A stretch of DNA of 64,000 nt from Marinifilum breve. Its GTDB lineage: Bacteria; Bacteroidota; Bacteroidia; Bacteroidales; Marinifilaceae. The stretch lies in NCBI RefSeq assembly GCF_003202155.1, contig NZ_QFLI01000004.1, forward strand, positions 62,001 through 126,000, read 5' to 3'. The notes beneath the pieces were generated by a model that worked only from the letters and a program-made list of their open reading frames with translations, did not search any database and was not told the DNA's origin. The translations under genes were made by a program, and so were the position numbers. Shown one piece after another: positions 27,892 to 36,626 of this stretch (its first letter is position 1; each line of letters begins with the position of its first letter).

Positions 27892-28509
27892 ATGAAAAAG
27901 TCAATAGTTTTAATTTTCATGTTGGTTTCCGGAGTAACACTCGGTAAAACAAATATGAATACGGAAAATCAATCAAAAAAAATGGAGATAGCAAGTTTTG
28001 GTGCAGGATGTTTTTGGTGCGTGGAAGCTATTTTTCAAGAATTAAATGGTGTTGAAAAAGTAGAGTCGGGATATATGGGTGGAGAAACAAAAAATCCAAC
28101 TTATAAAGAGATTTGTACTGGAGAAACAGGACATGCCGAGATCTGCCAAATTACCTATGATCGAAATGTAATTAGCTTTGAGGAACTCCTTGAGGTATTT
28201 TGGCAAACCCATAATCCAACAACTTTAAACAGACAGGGAGCAGATGTAGGTACACAATACAGATCGGCAGTATTTTATCATTCTGACGAACAAAAAGAAC
28301 TAGCTTTAAAGTATAAAGAAAAGCTAAATGAGTCAGGAGCCTGGGATGATCCTATCGTTACAGAAATCACTCCTGCATCTAAATTTTACATTGCCGAAAA
28401 TTACCATCAAGATTACTTTAACAACAATTCGAACCAGCCATATTGCAGTTTTGTAATCAAACCAAAGATGGAAAAGTTTAAAAAAGTATTTAAAAACAAA
28501 CTAAAATAA
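27892..28509 (+). CDS. msrA: exported peptide-methionine (S)-S-oxide reductase
   Basis: 205 residues. Repairs methionine-S-sulfoxide. The catalytic motif GAGCFWCVE (Cys40, Cys43) is followed by GVEKVESGYMGG, GHAEICQITYD and NRQGADVGTQYRSAVFY, all MsrA hallmarks. An N-terminal hydrophobic segment (residues 1-18) suggests export to the periplasm, unlike the usual cytoplasmic enzyme. MsrB is not fused. It is a single gene with its own terminator, divergent from mobA across 106 bp. Confidence 0.95.
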   Translation: MKKSIVLIFMLVSGVTLGKTNMNTENQSKKMEIASFGAGCFWCVEAIFQELNGVEKVESGYMGGETKNPTYKEICTGETGHAEICQITYDRNVISFEELLEVFWQTHNPTTLNRQGADVGTQYRSAVFYHSDEQKELALKYKEKLNESGAWDDPIVTEITPASKFYIAENYHQDYFNNNSNQPYCSFVIKPKMEKFKKVFKNKLK

Positions 28510-28512
28510 TAG

Positions 28513-28537
28513 AATGCACCGCTTAAGGTGCATTTTA
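28513..28537 (+). terminator. intrinsic terminator of msrA
   Basis: An 8-bp stem AATGCACC / GGTGCATT with a 6-nt loop, then a short T run. It begins 3 bp after the stop codon. Confidence 0.75.
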
Positions 28538-28674
28538 TATTCCTAGATAATGCAAACGTATGCGGAACTAATAAATCAACCATCAATCAAATCCCATGAA
28601 TCCTTAATACCTTATACAATAACACTTTTGATTTTTGTTACTATTTTTATGTTGGACAACAAAAATCAATTTCT

Positions 28675-29328
28675 ATGAAAAAATTTTTACCCCTTTTGTT
28701 AATTTTTATAATTAATATCCCTACTGGATTTTGCTCTGACAACCCTGCTCAAAAACCACAATTTCCTAACTATGGTATATTTCAGTACTTCGTTCCTACT
28801 CAAAGTTTGACTAGTACAAACTTTCTACCAGGAAAAATAATAACTCTTGATAAGCATATCATTACTCCGAAAGGTGTACGGTATAATATTGCTGAAGATG
28901 AAATTGAATGTCAAATTAATACCCAGTACAGTAGAATTTCATCTCCTCATAAAATAAGCGAAGTAGATATTAATGGAGATCTTTTTGTTTATAAGAAATA
29001 CCTTTATAAGGGAGATTCTATTATGGGGTATCTGCAAAAAATTCACACTGGTGTGCAAAACTTGTATGTAAAGCAATATTTGAAAGATTCCCAAAATCCA
29101 CATTCAAAATTAGACATTAAAGATGTATTTTTTGCTGAAAAATCAGGTAATTTACCTCGAAAGGTAAATTCTTTAAGATCAGAAATCCTAAATATTTACA
29201 AAAATCAAGCAAGCTATGCCAATCAATTTATGAAGAATAACAATTATAGCTGGAGTGATTCAAAAGCATTGGTTCAATTGGTTAATTACCTGGAAAAACT
29301 TACTGCTGACAATGTAGCCTCACGCTGA
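28675..29328 (+). CDS. secreted protein of unknown function
   Basis: 217 residues with an N-terminal signal peptide (MKKFLPLLLIFIINIPTGFC), probably cleaved near residue 20. A Cys at residue 20 could also make it a lipoprotein, but the lipobox is poor. The rest shows no motif I recognise. The C-terminal third is helical and Lys/Asn-rich. Its 3' end overlaps the convergent menE gene by 43 bp. It has no partner on its own strand. Confidence 0.65.
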   Translation: MKKFLPLLLIFIINIPTGFCSDNPAQKPQFPNYGIFQYFVPTQSLTSTNFLPGKIITLDKHIITPKGVRYNIAEDEIECQINTQYSRISSPHKISEVDINGDLFVYKKYLYKGDSIMGYLQKIHTGVQNLYVKQYLKDSQNPHSKLDIKDVFFAEKSGNLPRKVNSLRSEILNIYKNQASYANQFMKNNNYSWSDSKALVQLVNYLEKLTADNVASR

Positions 29329-30362
29329 ACTTTATTGGTGGATGTTCTTTGAAATTCAGAGACATAAAATATTTCACGGGCCTGTTCGAACTTATCGAGC
29401 AGGCTTTTTATTTTATATTCCAATTCCATCTTCTGATTTTCATCAACATCATTCCATTCAATCAGAAGAACCACTTTTTGTCCCAAATGCTCATCTGGCA
29501 GTCCGGCAATGAAAAAAGGCTGATTGATTAACCCTTCCAATTTCTTCTCGATTTGCTCTGGGAACAATTTTATTCCACCCGAATTTATCACATTATCGAA
29601 TCTTCCCTTCCACTCAAATTGGGTTTCATCAAGCAATTCTACCACATCATTGGTAGGCAAAGGTTCATCTAAAATGGCTGGTGCATTTATGCTCAAACAA
29701 TTTCGTGTATCGACAGAAAACTTCGCATTGCCCATAGCTTGATAGGTCTGAGACTTATCAAGACCGTTCAAGGCACGAATGGCAACATGAGAAACTGTTT
29801 CCGTCATGCCATAGCCTATGAAACATTCGCTAGATAAATCCTGTAAATCATTCTCCAGAATTTGATCCACAGCTCCACCACCTATTAACAACTTCTTAAT
29901 TTGCTGTAGGCCTTTCTCTAATTTCAAACTGTTTTTTACCTGCAGAGGAATCATTGCTGCAAAATCAATATCAGAACTGATATTTTCCAAAGGATGTCCG
30001 TCAGGAGCAACTGGTATCAAGTTCAATTGCCACTCGAAAGCTCGCACAATCATCATTTTACCAGCAATAAAATTGGCAGACAAACAAAACAGAGCATTCT
30101 GTCCTGCTTTAAAGTTGAAAAACTCACCTGTAAGTTTGGCCGAGTTTCTCATTTTTTGCTTCGACAAATACATTGACTTTGGTGCACCTGTAGAACCCGA
30201 AGTTTTTGCTTTTACATGCTCAGCATCATCCAACCACTCTACAATGAACTTACAATAGTCTTTTTCCCATTCGCTATCCGAATGAGAAATTTTACTTCTA
30301 CAATAGACTAATAAATCTAGCTCATCATAGTATTTTCCGTTTATTGTAAGTCCTCTGTTCAT
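29286..30362 (-). CDS. menE: O-succinylbenzoate-CoA ligase
   Basis: 358 residues. Activates O-succinylbenzoate to its CoA thioester in menaquinone synthesis. It is an adenylate-forming enzyme: phosphate loop TSGSTGAPKS near residue 58, GYGMTETVSH near 190, WKGRFDNVINSGGIKLFPEQIE (hinge and C-terminal domain) near 250. It is shorter than the ~450-490-residue E. coli/Bacillus enzyme, as is usual in Bacteroidota. Its ATG overlaps the menC stop (TAATG), so translation is coupled. Its 3' end overlaps a convergent gene by 43 bp. Confidence 0.93.
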   Translation of the reverse strand: MNRGLTINGKYYDELDLLVYCRSKISHSDSEWEKDYCKFIVEWLDDAEHVKAKTSGSTGAPKSMYLSKQKMRNSAKLTGEFFNFKAGQNALFCLSANFIAGKMMIVRAFEWQLNLIPVAPDGHPLENISSDIDFAAMIPLQVKNSLKLEKGLQQIKKLLIGGGAVDQILENDLQDLSSECFIGYGMTETVSHVAIRALNGLDKSQTYQAMGNAKFSVDTRNCLSINAPAILDEPLPTNDVVELLDETQFEWKGRFDNVINSGGIKLFPEQIEKKLEGLINQPFFIAGLPDEHLGQKVVLLIEWNDVDENQKMELEYKIKSLLDKFEQAREIFYVSEFQRTSTNKVQREATLSAVSFSR

Positions 30363-31405
30363 TATATTTTATCCCAGCCTAAATTTGTATCGTATTTCAA
30401 AAATCCGTTATCGATAATCAATGGAGAAGCAATATTGTTGGTATACAGCTGTCCTGTTCCCAATCCTTGAGGCATAGAGTTGTTCAAAGTATAAGTCCAT
30501 TGAGCGATTGCATTCAATCCAATATTCGATTCCAATGCTGAAGTAATCCACCAGGGAATTTTTCTGTCATTTGCCAAACCAATCCATTCTTGCGATCCTT
30601 TAATCCCACCAACTAAACTTGGCTTTAAAATGATATACTGAGGAGCTATTTTATCCAACAATTCAGCTTTAGCAGGTACATCGTAAACTCCAATTAATTC
30701 CTCATCCAAGGCAATTGGCAGAGGAGTATTGGTACACAATTCAGCCATTTCTTTTACCTGCCCTTGCTTTATGGGCTGCTCTATTGAATGCAAATCGAAT
30801 TGCGCCAAAGCCTTCAATTTTTCCAATGCCGAATCGGGAGAAAAAGCACCATTGGCATCAACACGAAGCTCAATCTTATCTTTGTCAAAGTCTTTACGGA
30901 TAGATTCCAACAATCTTAGCTCTTCCTTAAAATCGATGGCTCCAATTTTCATCTTGATGCAATCAAATCCGGTCTCTAATTTCTGTTCAATCTGTTCTTT
31001 CATAAAAACAGGGTCGCCCATCCATATCAATCCATTGATAGGAATTTTAGCGGTACCACTGCTAAAATCAGAAGGAAACAAGATTTTGGAACCTTTGGCT
31101 TTAAAATCCAAAAATGCAGTTTCCAATCCGAAATAAATGGATGGCCATTCTCTCAAACCACCCTCCAAATAGTACCAGTAATCACCAATCTGATCGCAAA
31201 GCTCTTGCAGTTTCTCCTCATACCCTTCCTTATCATCCGGGCTTAAACCCTTAATGATAGAGCACTCGCCTATTCCAATTATTTCAGGTTGCTTGTCGTC
31301 CCACAAACGAATAAACCAAGAATCTTTCTCCGTTAAAACTCCACGAGATGTTCCACTCGGACGTTTAAAATTTAGAGGATAGTGTACGTAATCTGCTTTA
31401 AGCAT
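30362..31405 (-). CDS. menC: o-succinylbenzoate synthase
   Basis: 347 residues, enolase superfamily (muconate-lactonizing subgroup). Dehydrates SHCHC to o-succinylbenzoate. Expected features are FDCIKMKIGAIDF (catalytic Lys pair), ELRVDANGAFSPDSAL (first metal ligand Asp), DLHSIEQPIKQGQ (Glu ligand), PIALDEELIG (Asp/Glu ligand) and YIILKPSLVGGIKGSQ (second catalytic Lys). It lies between menA (41 bp away) and menE (1-bp overlap). The family also includes dipeptide epimerases, but the context makes menC near certain. Confidence 0.95.
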   Translation of the reverse strand: MLKADYVHYPLNFKRPSGTSRGVLTEKDSWFIRLWDDKQPEIIGIGECSIIKGLSPDDKEGYEEKLQELCDQIGDYWYYLEGGLREWPSIYFGLETAFLDFKAKGSKILFPSDFSSGTAKIPINGLIWMGDPVFMKEQIEQKLETGFDCIKMKIGAIDFKEELRLLESIRKDFDKDKIELRVDANGAFSPDSALEKLKALAQFDLHSIEQPIKQGQVKEMAELCTNTPLPIALDEELIGVYDVPAKAELLDKIAPQYIILKPSLVGGIKGSQEWIGLANDRKIPWWITSALESNIGLNAIAQWTYTLNNSMPQGLGTGQLYTNNIASPLIIDNGFLKYDTNLGWDKI

Positions 31406-31407
31406 TT

Positions 31408-31444
31408 TTTTCAGTGATCAGTTATCAGTAAACAATTATCAGTA
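31408..31444. repeat. extragenic GATCAGTTATCAGTAAAC-type repeat
   Basis: Between menC and menA lies a sequence built from repeats of (T)ATCAGTAA. A nearly complementary copy occurs at about 33128-33156, just before the HD-domain gene. Such TTATCAGT-rich stretches look like dispersed extragenic repeats. Confidence 0.45.
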
Positions 31445-31446
31445 AT

Positions 31447-32349
31447 CTAAAGTAATAAGCCTATTCCAAAACTCAAACTAAACAAAAGGGTTGACAATGC
31501 CAGTTTTTTTAATTCTGGATCTAATTCTCTTGCCACCTTGTTTTTTATTACAATCGCTGTATGTTTAATCAGCAAGGGCAAGCTAATTACAAATAGCAGC
31601 TGATAAAATGAATTCCAATGGACAAATATGTATGCACAAGCCGATAGAATGGCAAAACCAATCAAGAACAAATGGTATTTTTTAGCGGTTTCAGAACCAA
31701 TTTTCACCACCAAAGTTCTTTTCCCGGTAAGAGAATCATTTTCGATATCGCGCATGTTATTCAAATTCAAAACCCCAACACTTAGCAGTCCAACCGAAGT
31801 TGCTGGCAAGAAAATGGTCCAATTTAAATCGCCTGTATGCAAAAAATAGGTTCCCATAACTCCGGCCAAACCAAAAAACAGAAATACAAACAAATCACCA
31901 AATCCACTATATCCATACGGATTTTTGCCCACCGTATAATTTATAGCTGCACCAATGGCCAGCAAACCAACTCCCAGCATGATTAATGCCTGAGTATAAT
32001 TCAACAATTGCAATGCTTCCCATAGTAACCAAAGTCCTGATACCAGCGATAGCAAAACAAATACAATCACCATTCTGGTCATTTCTTTTTTGGTAATCAC
32101 ACCACTTTGAACCGCTCTTTCCGGACCAACTCTATTTTCATTATCAGCACCCGAAATGGAATCACCCAAATCGTTGGCCAAGTTCGACAATATCTGTAAA
32201 AACAAGGTAGTTAAGGTTGCCAACAAAAATATTTTAAGGCTAAACTTGTGATCGGAGGCAGCCAACAAACTGCCAAGAAAAATATTAGAAAGTGCTAAAG
32301 GCAAAGTCCTTAGCCTAAATGCATGAATCCATGCTTTTGTTTTACTCAT
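31447..32349 (-). CDS. menA: 1,4-dihydroxy-2-naphthoate polyprenyltransferase
   Basis: 300 residues, UbiA-family membrane prenyltransferase with eight to nine helices. Attaches the polyprenyl tail to DHNA, giving demethylmenaquinone. The first Asp-rich motif NLANDLGDSISGADN (near residue 57) binds prenyl-PP with Mg. The second is NNMRDIENDSLTGKRTL near residue 197. It is the first gene of the menA-menC-menE block. A strong terminator for the preceding small gene lies upstream. MenG/UbiE, which methylates its product, is not in the window. Confidence 0.95.
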   Translation of the reverse strand: MSKTKAWIHAFRLRTLPLALSNIFLGSLLAASDHKFSLKIFLLATLTTLFLQILSNLANDLGDSISGADNENRVGPERAVQSGVITKKEMTRMVIVFVLLSLVSGLWLLWEALQLLNYTQALIMLGVGLLAIGAAINYTVGKNPYGYSGFGDLFVFLFFGLAGVMGTYFLHTGDLNWTIFLPATSVGLLSVGVLNLNNMRDIENDSLTGKRTLVVKIGSETAKKYHLFLIGFAILSACAYIFVHWNSFYQLLFVISLPLLIKHTAIVIKNKVARELDPELKKLALSTLLFSLSFGIGLLL

Positions 32350-32430
32350 CGGTGTTATAGAATTAATCAGGATGTAAATTTAATAATTTTGCAAAGACAA
32401 GGCATTATTGCACCCTTGAAGTATTAAAAC

Positions 32431-32454
32431 AAAAAAGCGATGCAATGCACCGCT
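32431..32454 (-). terminator. minus-strand terminator upstream of menA
   Basis: On the minus strand AGCGGTGC / GCATCGCT (8 bp, one G-T pair) with a 3-nt loop is followed by six T. It closes the small Tat-signal gene and isolates menA. Confidence 0.8.
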
Positions 32455-32508
32455 AATTGTAGTACAGACGCAGCATGTGCTACATCTCTACATAATTGAT
32501 ATGAAAGA

Positions 32509-32877
32509 TTATGCTTCTAATTCTGGAGTTATGGAGTTGGCAAATCTTTTCGAAACTTCAAGATATTTGGCCTTGAAATCATCATGTTTGATGTATTCTT
32601 TAATCTCTTCTTGCCATCCGTTGGCCTCTTCCGATAGCTCCATTATTCTTTTCTTGTTGGCAATATTCTTTTTGTTTTTCTTCTCCTCCTCAACAACATC
32701 GATATACTGATCTACCCATTTTTCGTATCGCGTTAAGAAAGCTTCTCGATCTTCAACATTCGAATATTTATTCGGATTAACTTCTGCTAACACCTCGGTA
32801 TCAATTAAAGCAGCAGCCCCTACCGTTAATCCCAATTTCTGTAAAAAACCTCTTCGTGTACTAATTTGATTGCTCAT
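32509..32877 (-). CDS. small protein with twin-arginine signal
   Basis: 122 residues. The N-terminus MSNQISTRRGFLQKLGLTVGAAAL carries a Tat motif (TRRGFLQ) and hydrophobic core, predicting folded export. The mature ~95 residues are charged and helical (EEEKKNKKNIANKKRIMELSEE), with no Cys and no cofactor motif. It may be an accessory subunit or a small periplasmic helical protein. I do not recognise the family. It lies in the accessory stretch that splits the men genes. Confidence 0.65.
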   Translation of the reverse strand: MSNQISTRRGFLQKLGLTVGAAALIDTEVLAEVNPNKYSNVEDREAFLTRYEKWVDQYIDVVEEEKKNKKNIANKKRIMELSEEANGWQEEIKEYIKHDDFKAKYLEVSKRFANSITPELEA

Positions 32878-33092
32878 ATAATTGCGTTTGCGAATTTCTT
32901 CTCTTTATTACATTTGTGATATTGTAAATATCCGATTCCTCTATTATCAAGCTCCCGGCAAACAGCCTCAAGCTTCAAATTACCAATAAAAGACTTTCGG
33001 GTCTTAAAACTACTATTTAAATTCAGTTTAAACAATAGGCAAACGCTGATTTCTATGATGAATGTATGATACACATGATTTTCTTCACTCAT
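32874..33092 (-). pseudogene. 72-codon ORF, possibly a degraded GxxExxY-type remnant
   Basis: The frame overlaps the start of the Tat-signal gene by 4 bp (ATGA). Its beginning (MSEENHVYHTFII) and a GNLKLEAVCRELDNRGI segment weakly recall the N-terminus of GxxExxY (PDDEXK-like) proteins, which open with E-N-x-L and GLLExxYExxLxxEL. The expected GPG and the downstream nuclease-like part are missing. It may be a decayed gene or simply non-coding. Low confidence. Confidence 0.25.
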
Positions 33093-33158
33093 TATTTATA
33101 ATTATTCACTATTTTCAAATCCAAATTGTTTACTGATCATTGTTAACTGATAACTGTC

Positions 33159-33734
33159 ATGACCCACATTCCCAACAGAGAAGAAGCACTAGAACTGCTT
33201 ACTACATACACCAAAAACCCGAGTTTAATTATTCATGCCAAAGCTGTAGAAGCCTGCATGCGTTACTACGCCCGCAAACATGGCGAGGATGAAGAAAAAT
33301 GGGGTGTTGTAGGTTTGGTTCACGATATGGATTGGGAACAATTTCCTGAGGAACATACCAAAAAAACTCGCGAAATTCTGGAAGCTGCCAACTGGCCCGA
33401 GGAATACATCCGTGCGGTTGAGAGTCATGCCTACCTTACCTGTACCGAGGTGATTCCCGAAAGCTTAATGGAAAAAACCATTTACGCAGTTGATGAATTA
33501 ACAGGCCTGATTCGCACAACGGCTCTAATTCGTCCATCGAAATCGGTATTGGATGTGAAAGTGAAATCGGTAAAACGCAACTGGAAAAACAAACGCTTTG
33601 CTGCCGGAGTTGATCGCACGGTGATTGAACGCGGCGCCGCAATGCTAGGCATGGAAATTCCTGATTTGATTCACGATTGCATTGAGGCTATGAAAGAGGT
33701 GGCCGAAGAATTGGAGTTGAAGGGGAATCTGTAA
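33159..33734 (+). CDS. HD-domain hydrolase-like protein
   Basis: 191 residues. HD phosphohydrolase fold: His in IIHAKAVEACMRYYARKHGE (near residue 26), the HD doublet in VVGLVHDMDWEQFPEEH (near residue 54), a third His in YIRAVESHAYL and a distal Asp in YAVDELTGLIR. These positions fit a metal-dependent HD site. Family members act on nucleotides or other phosphates, and the substrate is not inferable here. It has higher codon GC than its neighbours. It starts right after a TTATCAGT-rich repeat and ends before an 800-bp gap. Confidence 0.82.
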   Translation: MTHIPNREEALELLTTYTKNPSLIIHAKAVEACMRYYARKHGEDEEKWGVVGLVHDMDWEQFPEEHTKKTREILEAANWPEEYIRAVESHAYLTCTEVIPESLMEKTIYAVDELTGLIRTTALIRPSKSVLDVKVKSVKRNWKNKRFAAGVDRTVIERGAAMLGMEIPDLIHDCIEAMKEVAEELELKGNL

Positions 33735-34531
33735 TTCTAACCACAAAGTACACAAAGGTTTTTCACGAAGGACACAAAGGTATAGTTGTTATTCCTTTGG
33801 GAAGTCATCCCGAGGAAGCGAGGGATCTCATTCTATTCGATGATCAGTACACAATAAAGTAGTATACCAAAATCAAATCTTGTTTTTTTTGAAATCTGGG
33901 TTTCTGAGAGCTTGAAAATCTGAAAATGTTAGTTCTCCCGATTTCTGAGACCAAATTTCCTTGTGAATCATCCAAATCTGAGTTTCTCAGACAATTTTTG
34001 CTTGTTTTTTCTCAAATCTGAGTTTCTGAAAGCTTTTACAATTGAAAATTGTTCTTCTCCCGGTTTCTGAGACCAATTTTTCTTGTCATTTGTATAAATC
34101 TGAGTTTCGCACTCACTTTTTCAAATGTTTAGTTCCCAAATCTGACGATCTAATCCTTTTTACAAGCAAAAATGGCTTCCTCCCAATTTCTAAGAATCAT
34201 TTTTCTTGTTCCTGATTCAAATCTGAGTTGTACACTCCTATTTTCAATATAAACTCATCAAATCCGACTTTTACTTATCAAGTTTAAAATTTAAGCTACC
34301 CATCATTTACGATTTACATTCATAAACATATTTTGTCAATCACCTCTCCATCCATCTGATATCCCCACGTAAACCTTACTTAACAGGCTGTCGTATCAAA
34401 AAGAAAGGTAGACTTTGTAACAATTAAGATTCATAATTTTTAATATTTATTCAATAAAATTTTTATTAATTACATATTATTTAATAAATTAGTATTGCCC
34501 AACAACAAATAACCTTATAAATAACAGCACA
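33735..34531. repeat. 797-bp gap with ~122-bp degenerate tandem repeats
   Basis: No gene seen. Two CACAAAG-type short repeats stand near 33740-33782 (ACACAAAGG...GGACACAAAGG). From about 33890 to 34270 a degenerate array repeats with a 122-123-bp period. The motif TCTCCCGATTTCTGAGACCA recurs at 33934, 34056 and, altered, 34179. AAATCTGAGTTTCT-like motifs recur at 33892/34014 and at 33973/34096/34219. The unit is unrelated in sequence to the 10.5-kb repeat block but has the same period. Confidence 0.75.
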
Positions 34532-35275
34532 ATGGAAACAAAACTATTGAGCACATGTACGGCGAACGAAGCCTACGATGCAAACAGTAATTGTTTATCT
34601 GTACTTTCTCAAAAAGATTTCAGTTCAGATATTAATTTAACCAATATTGCTACTAAACTAGGTCAAAAAGGGGCAATACTATTAGATTCAATTGGAGTTG
34701 AAAAGAAATCGGAATACACAAGCGAAATTTCAAATCTCGACTCCGATTTCGATTCCAGTTTAATCTGTTTTAAAAAATTTGTTGATGCCAATTTGGCTTT
34801 GAATGACTCAGAAAAAGCACTTAAAGCCAATAAAATTTCGTCCAAGATAGAGGCCAATAACCCTTTCTTGTACAAATTGGGCTACGAAGAGCAAATGACT
34901 CAAGCCTTATCATTATTTTCTGATTTAGATCAGGAAGAGTTTCAAACTGCCATGGCTGATTTGTATGGTGTAAAAGAGAGTTATACCATTTGCAAAGCGA
35001 ATCACACCAAACTGCAAAGCATGTACCGAAAGGGACAGGAAGTAAAAGCTTTAAAAGAAAAGGTAATTCCTTCGAGTGTAATTAAAAGAGAAGTGACTGA
35101 CATTATTAATGTTCAACTCATACCTTATTTAAGAGTACTATCGGGTACACAAGCTGAAATGTACGAAGAAACTTACACTAAAATTATTCACTATATCGAA
35201 TTGGTGAATACCAAAATCAGGACTCGTAGAAGCCGAGCTACTACCGAAGAAGAGGTAACTAGCGAAGTGGAATAA
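34532..35275 (+). CDS. helical protein of unknown function
   Basis: 247 residues, no signal peptide, no membrane segment, Cys at residues 9 and 21 only near the N-terminus. Nearly the whole sequence looks alpha-helical (long runs of charged and aliphatic residues). It may belong to the Bacteroidota DUF6261-type helical proteins, which I recall only vaguely. The C-terminus is low-complexity (RTRRSRATTEEEVTSEVE). It has its own terminator. It lies between repeat-rich spacers in the accessory stretch. Confidence 0.6.
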   Translation: METKLLSTCTANEAYDANSNCLSVLSQKDFSSDINLTNIATKLGQKGAILLDSIGVEKKSEYTSEISNLDSDFDSSLICFKKFVDANLALNDSEKALKANKISSKIEANNPFLYKLGYEEQMTQALSLFSDLDQEEFQTAMADLYGVKESYTICKANHTKLQSMYRKGQEVKALKEKVIPSSVIKREVTDIINVQLIPYLRVLSGTQAEMYEETYTKIIHYIELVNTKIRTRRSRATTEEEVTSEVE

Positions 35276-35303
35276 GTCATATTATAAATTTGTGTATTTG
35301 GGC

Positions 35304-35337
35304 AGAGACAAGGCTGAGAGGTCTTGTCTCTATTTTA
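35304..35337 (+). terminator. intrinsic terminator of the helical-protein gene
   Basis: A 9-bp stem AGAGACAAG / CTTGTCTCT with a 10-nt loop is followed by ATTTTAT. It begins 29 bp after the stop. Confidence 0.75.
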
Positions 35338-35385
35338 TCTTTACTTTAGATACTTACAAATTTGTTTAAAATCAAAAAGGTTTAA

Positions 35386-35898
35386 ATGAAAACTAAAAAA
35401 TACAATATTTCATTACTCATATTTGTATTGTTATGCTGTAATGGATTCTGTCAAGAAAAACTAATTAGAATTGGACCATCTTATTCTAATACAAAAATCA
35501 CTTTAGAACCTATTCACATCTATGATGGTATTCCCATGAATACAAAGATATTCGAGGCGTTAGTTAATCTAAATACAATTGATTCTATTGTCGTTCTTAA
35601 AGATTCTATCTACAATAAATTAGGTGAAGCTAAACATTATGGGATTATAGAATTATACACAAAAGATTCTATCAATACTGGTTTGAAGTACATATTAGAA
35701 AAATCTAACCATTGGATGTACAAACATCCTCTATCCGCACTCAAAATTAATAATTCCAAAACAAAGTGGAACAGGAGAATAATTCGTAAACTAATTACAT
35801 TACGACCTGAAGAAATTATAGATATCAATACGGTTGAGCCCAATAGTACAAGAGGTCAAGAGAATGGATTAATGATATTGAAAATTCTTAATTACTAA
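35386..35898 (+). CDS. secreted protein of unknown function
   Basis: 170 residues with a signal peptide (about residues 1-22, ending ...CCNGFCQ). The body contains LNTIDSIVVLKD...GEAKHYGIIELYTKD, which loosely resembles TonB-plug-like or carboxypeptidase-regulatory beta strands (GIIEL-type), but it is too short for a TonB receptor. No catalytic motif is visible. The function is unknown. Confidence 0.6.
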   Translation: MKTKKYNISLLIFVLLCCNGFCQEKLIRIGPSYSNTKITLEPIHIYDGIPMNTKIFEALVNLNTIDSIVVLKDSIYNKLGEAKHYGIIELYTKDSINTGLKYILEKSNHWMYKHPLSALKINNSKTKWNRRIIRKLITLRPEEIIDINTVEPNSTRGQENGLMILKILNY

Positions 35899-35901
35899 TT
35901 G

Positions 35902-36396
35902 TTAATTGATTTCTCTACCATAGTACACATGCGAACACCACTCCCCATCAATATTAGCAATATTCGGCAAACATGCCCAACGCTCGAAGCCGAACTTTTC
36001 CAATAGTTTAATGCTTGCCGTGTTGGGTTCCAGCAAAATGGCAAAAAGGTGTTTGATATGGTATTGAGGAGCTTGTTTGATGGCAAAATCCAATAGCTTG
36101 CTGCCAATGCCTTTGCCCTGGTGATCATCGTGCAAGTAGTAGCTTACCTCAACTGCGGTTTGCAGGGCTCTTCTTCCTTGTCGATAGGGCGAATAGCACA
36201 TCCAGCCAATGATTTCATTGTTTTCCTCTGCCACAAATACCGGATGGGTATCGGGATTATGAGAAGCGAACCATTTTTCACGTTCCACCATGGAGATCTC
36301 TTCCAAATCGGCAGTGCAGAAACGCTTGCGCACGGCTTGGTTGTATATCTCGTTTATGGCTGGTAAGTCGGATGTGGTGGCTGGTCTGATTTGCAT
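35902..36396 (-). CDS. GNAT N-acetyltransferase, phosphinothricin-acetyltransferase-like
   Basis: 164 residues, GNAT fold. N-terminus MQIRPATTSDLPAINEIYNQAV, core AEENNEIIGWMCYSPYR, acetyl-CoA loop DHQGKGIGSKLLDFAI near residue 93 (Q/RxxGxG/A motif) and EPNTASIKLLEKFGFERW near 128 are typical of the Pat/YncA subgroup, which acetylates small amines such as phosphinothricin or methionine sulfone. The natural substrate here is unknown. It is convergent with a secreted-protein gene and is preceded by CACAAA-type repeats. Confidence 0.88.
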   Translation of the reverse strand: MQIRPATTSDLPAINEIYNQAVRKRFCTADLEEISMVEREKWFASHNPDTHPVFVAEENNEIIGWMCYSPYRQGRRALQTAVEVSYYLHDDHQGKGIGSKLLDFAIKQAPQYHIKHLFAILLEPNTASIKLLEKFGFERWACLPNIANIDGEWCSHVYYGREIN

Positions 36397-36446
36397 GACT
36401 TAAGTTTTTACCACAAAGGTTAACGAAGGATTTCACAAAAGTAGAA

Positions 36447-36619
36447 TCCACAAATACACACAAATGGACACAAATTCTTACGCAAAAGGCATCATTCCAT
36501 TTGTGTTTAACTATGGATAAAAAATTTTATTCTAAGAATTACAAAAATACACACAGATGAACACAAATGCTGATGCAAAAAATGCTGTTTATTTGTGACC
36601 ATTTGTGTGTATTTGTGGA
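36447..36619. repeat. 29-bp inverted repeat pair of the CACAAATACACACAAATG type
   Basis: Positions 36447-36475 and 36591-36619 are inverted copies with 28 of 29 bases matching. A third, imperfect direct copy lies near 36544-36568, and a CCATTTGTGTTT fragment near 36492. The pair can form a large stem with ~115 nt between the arms. It lies in the gap between the GNAT gene and menB, downstream of menB on its strand. Confidence 0.7.
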
Positions 36620-36626
36620 CAGTGTC

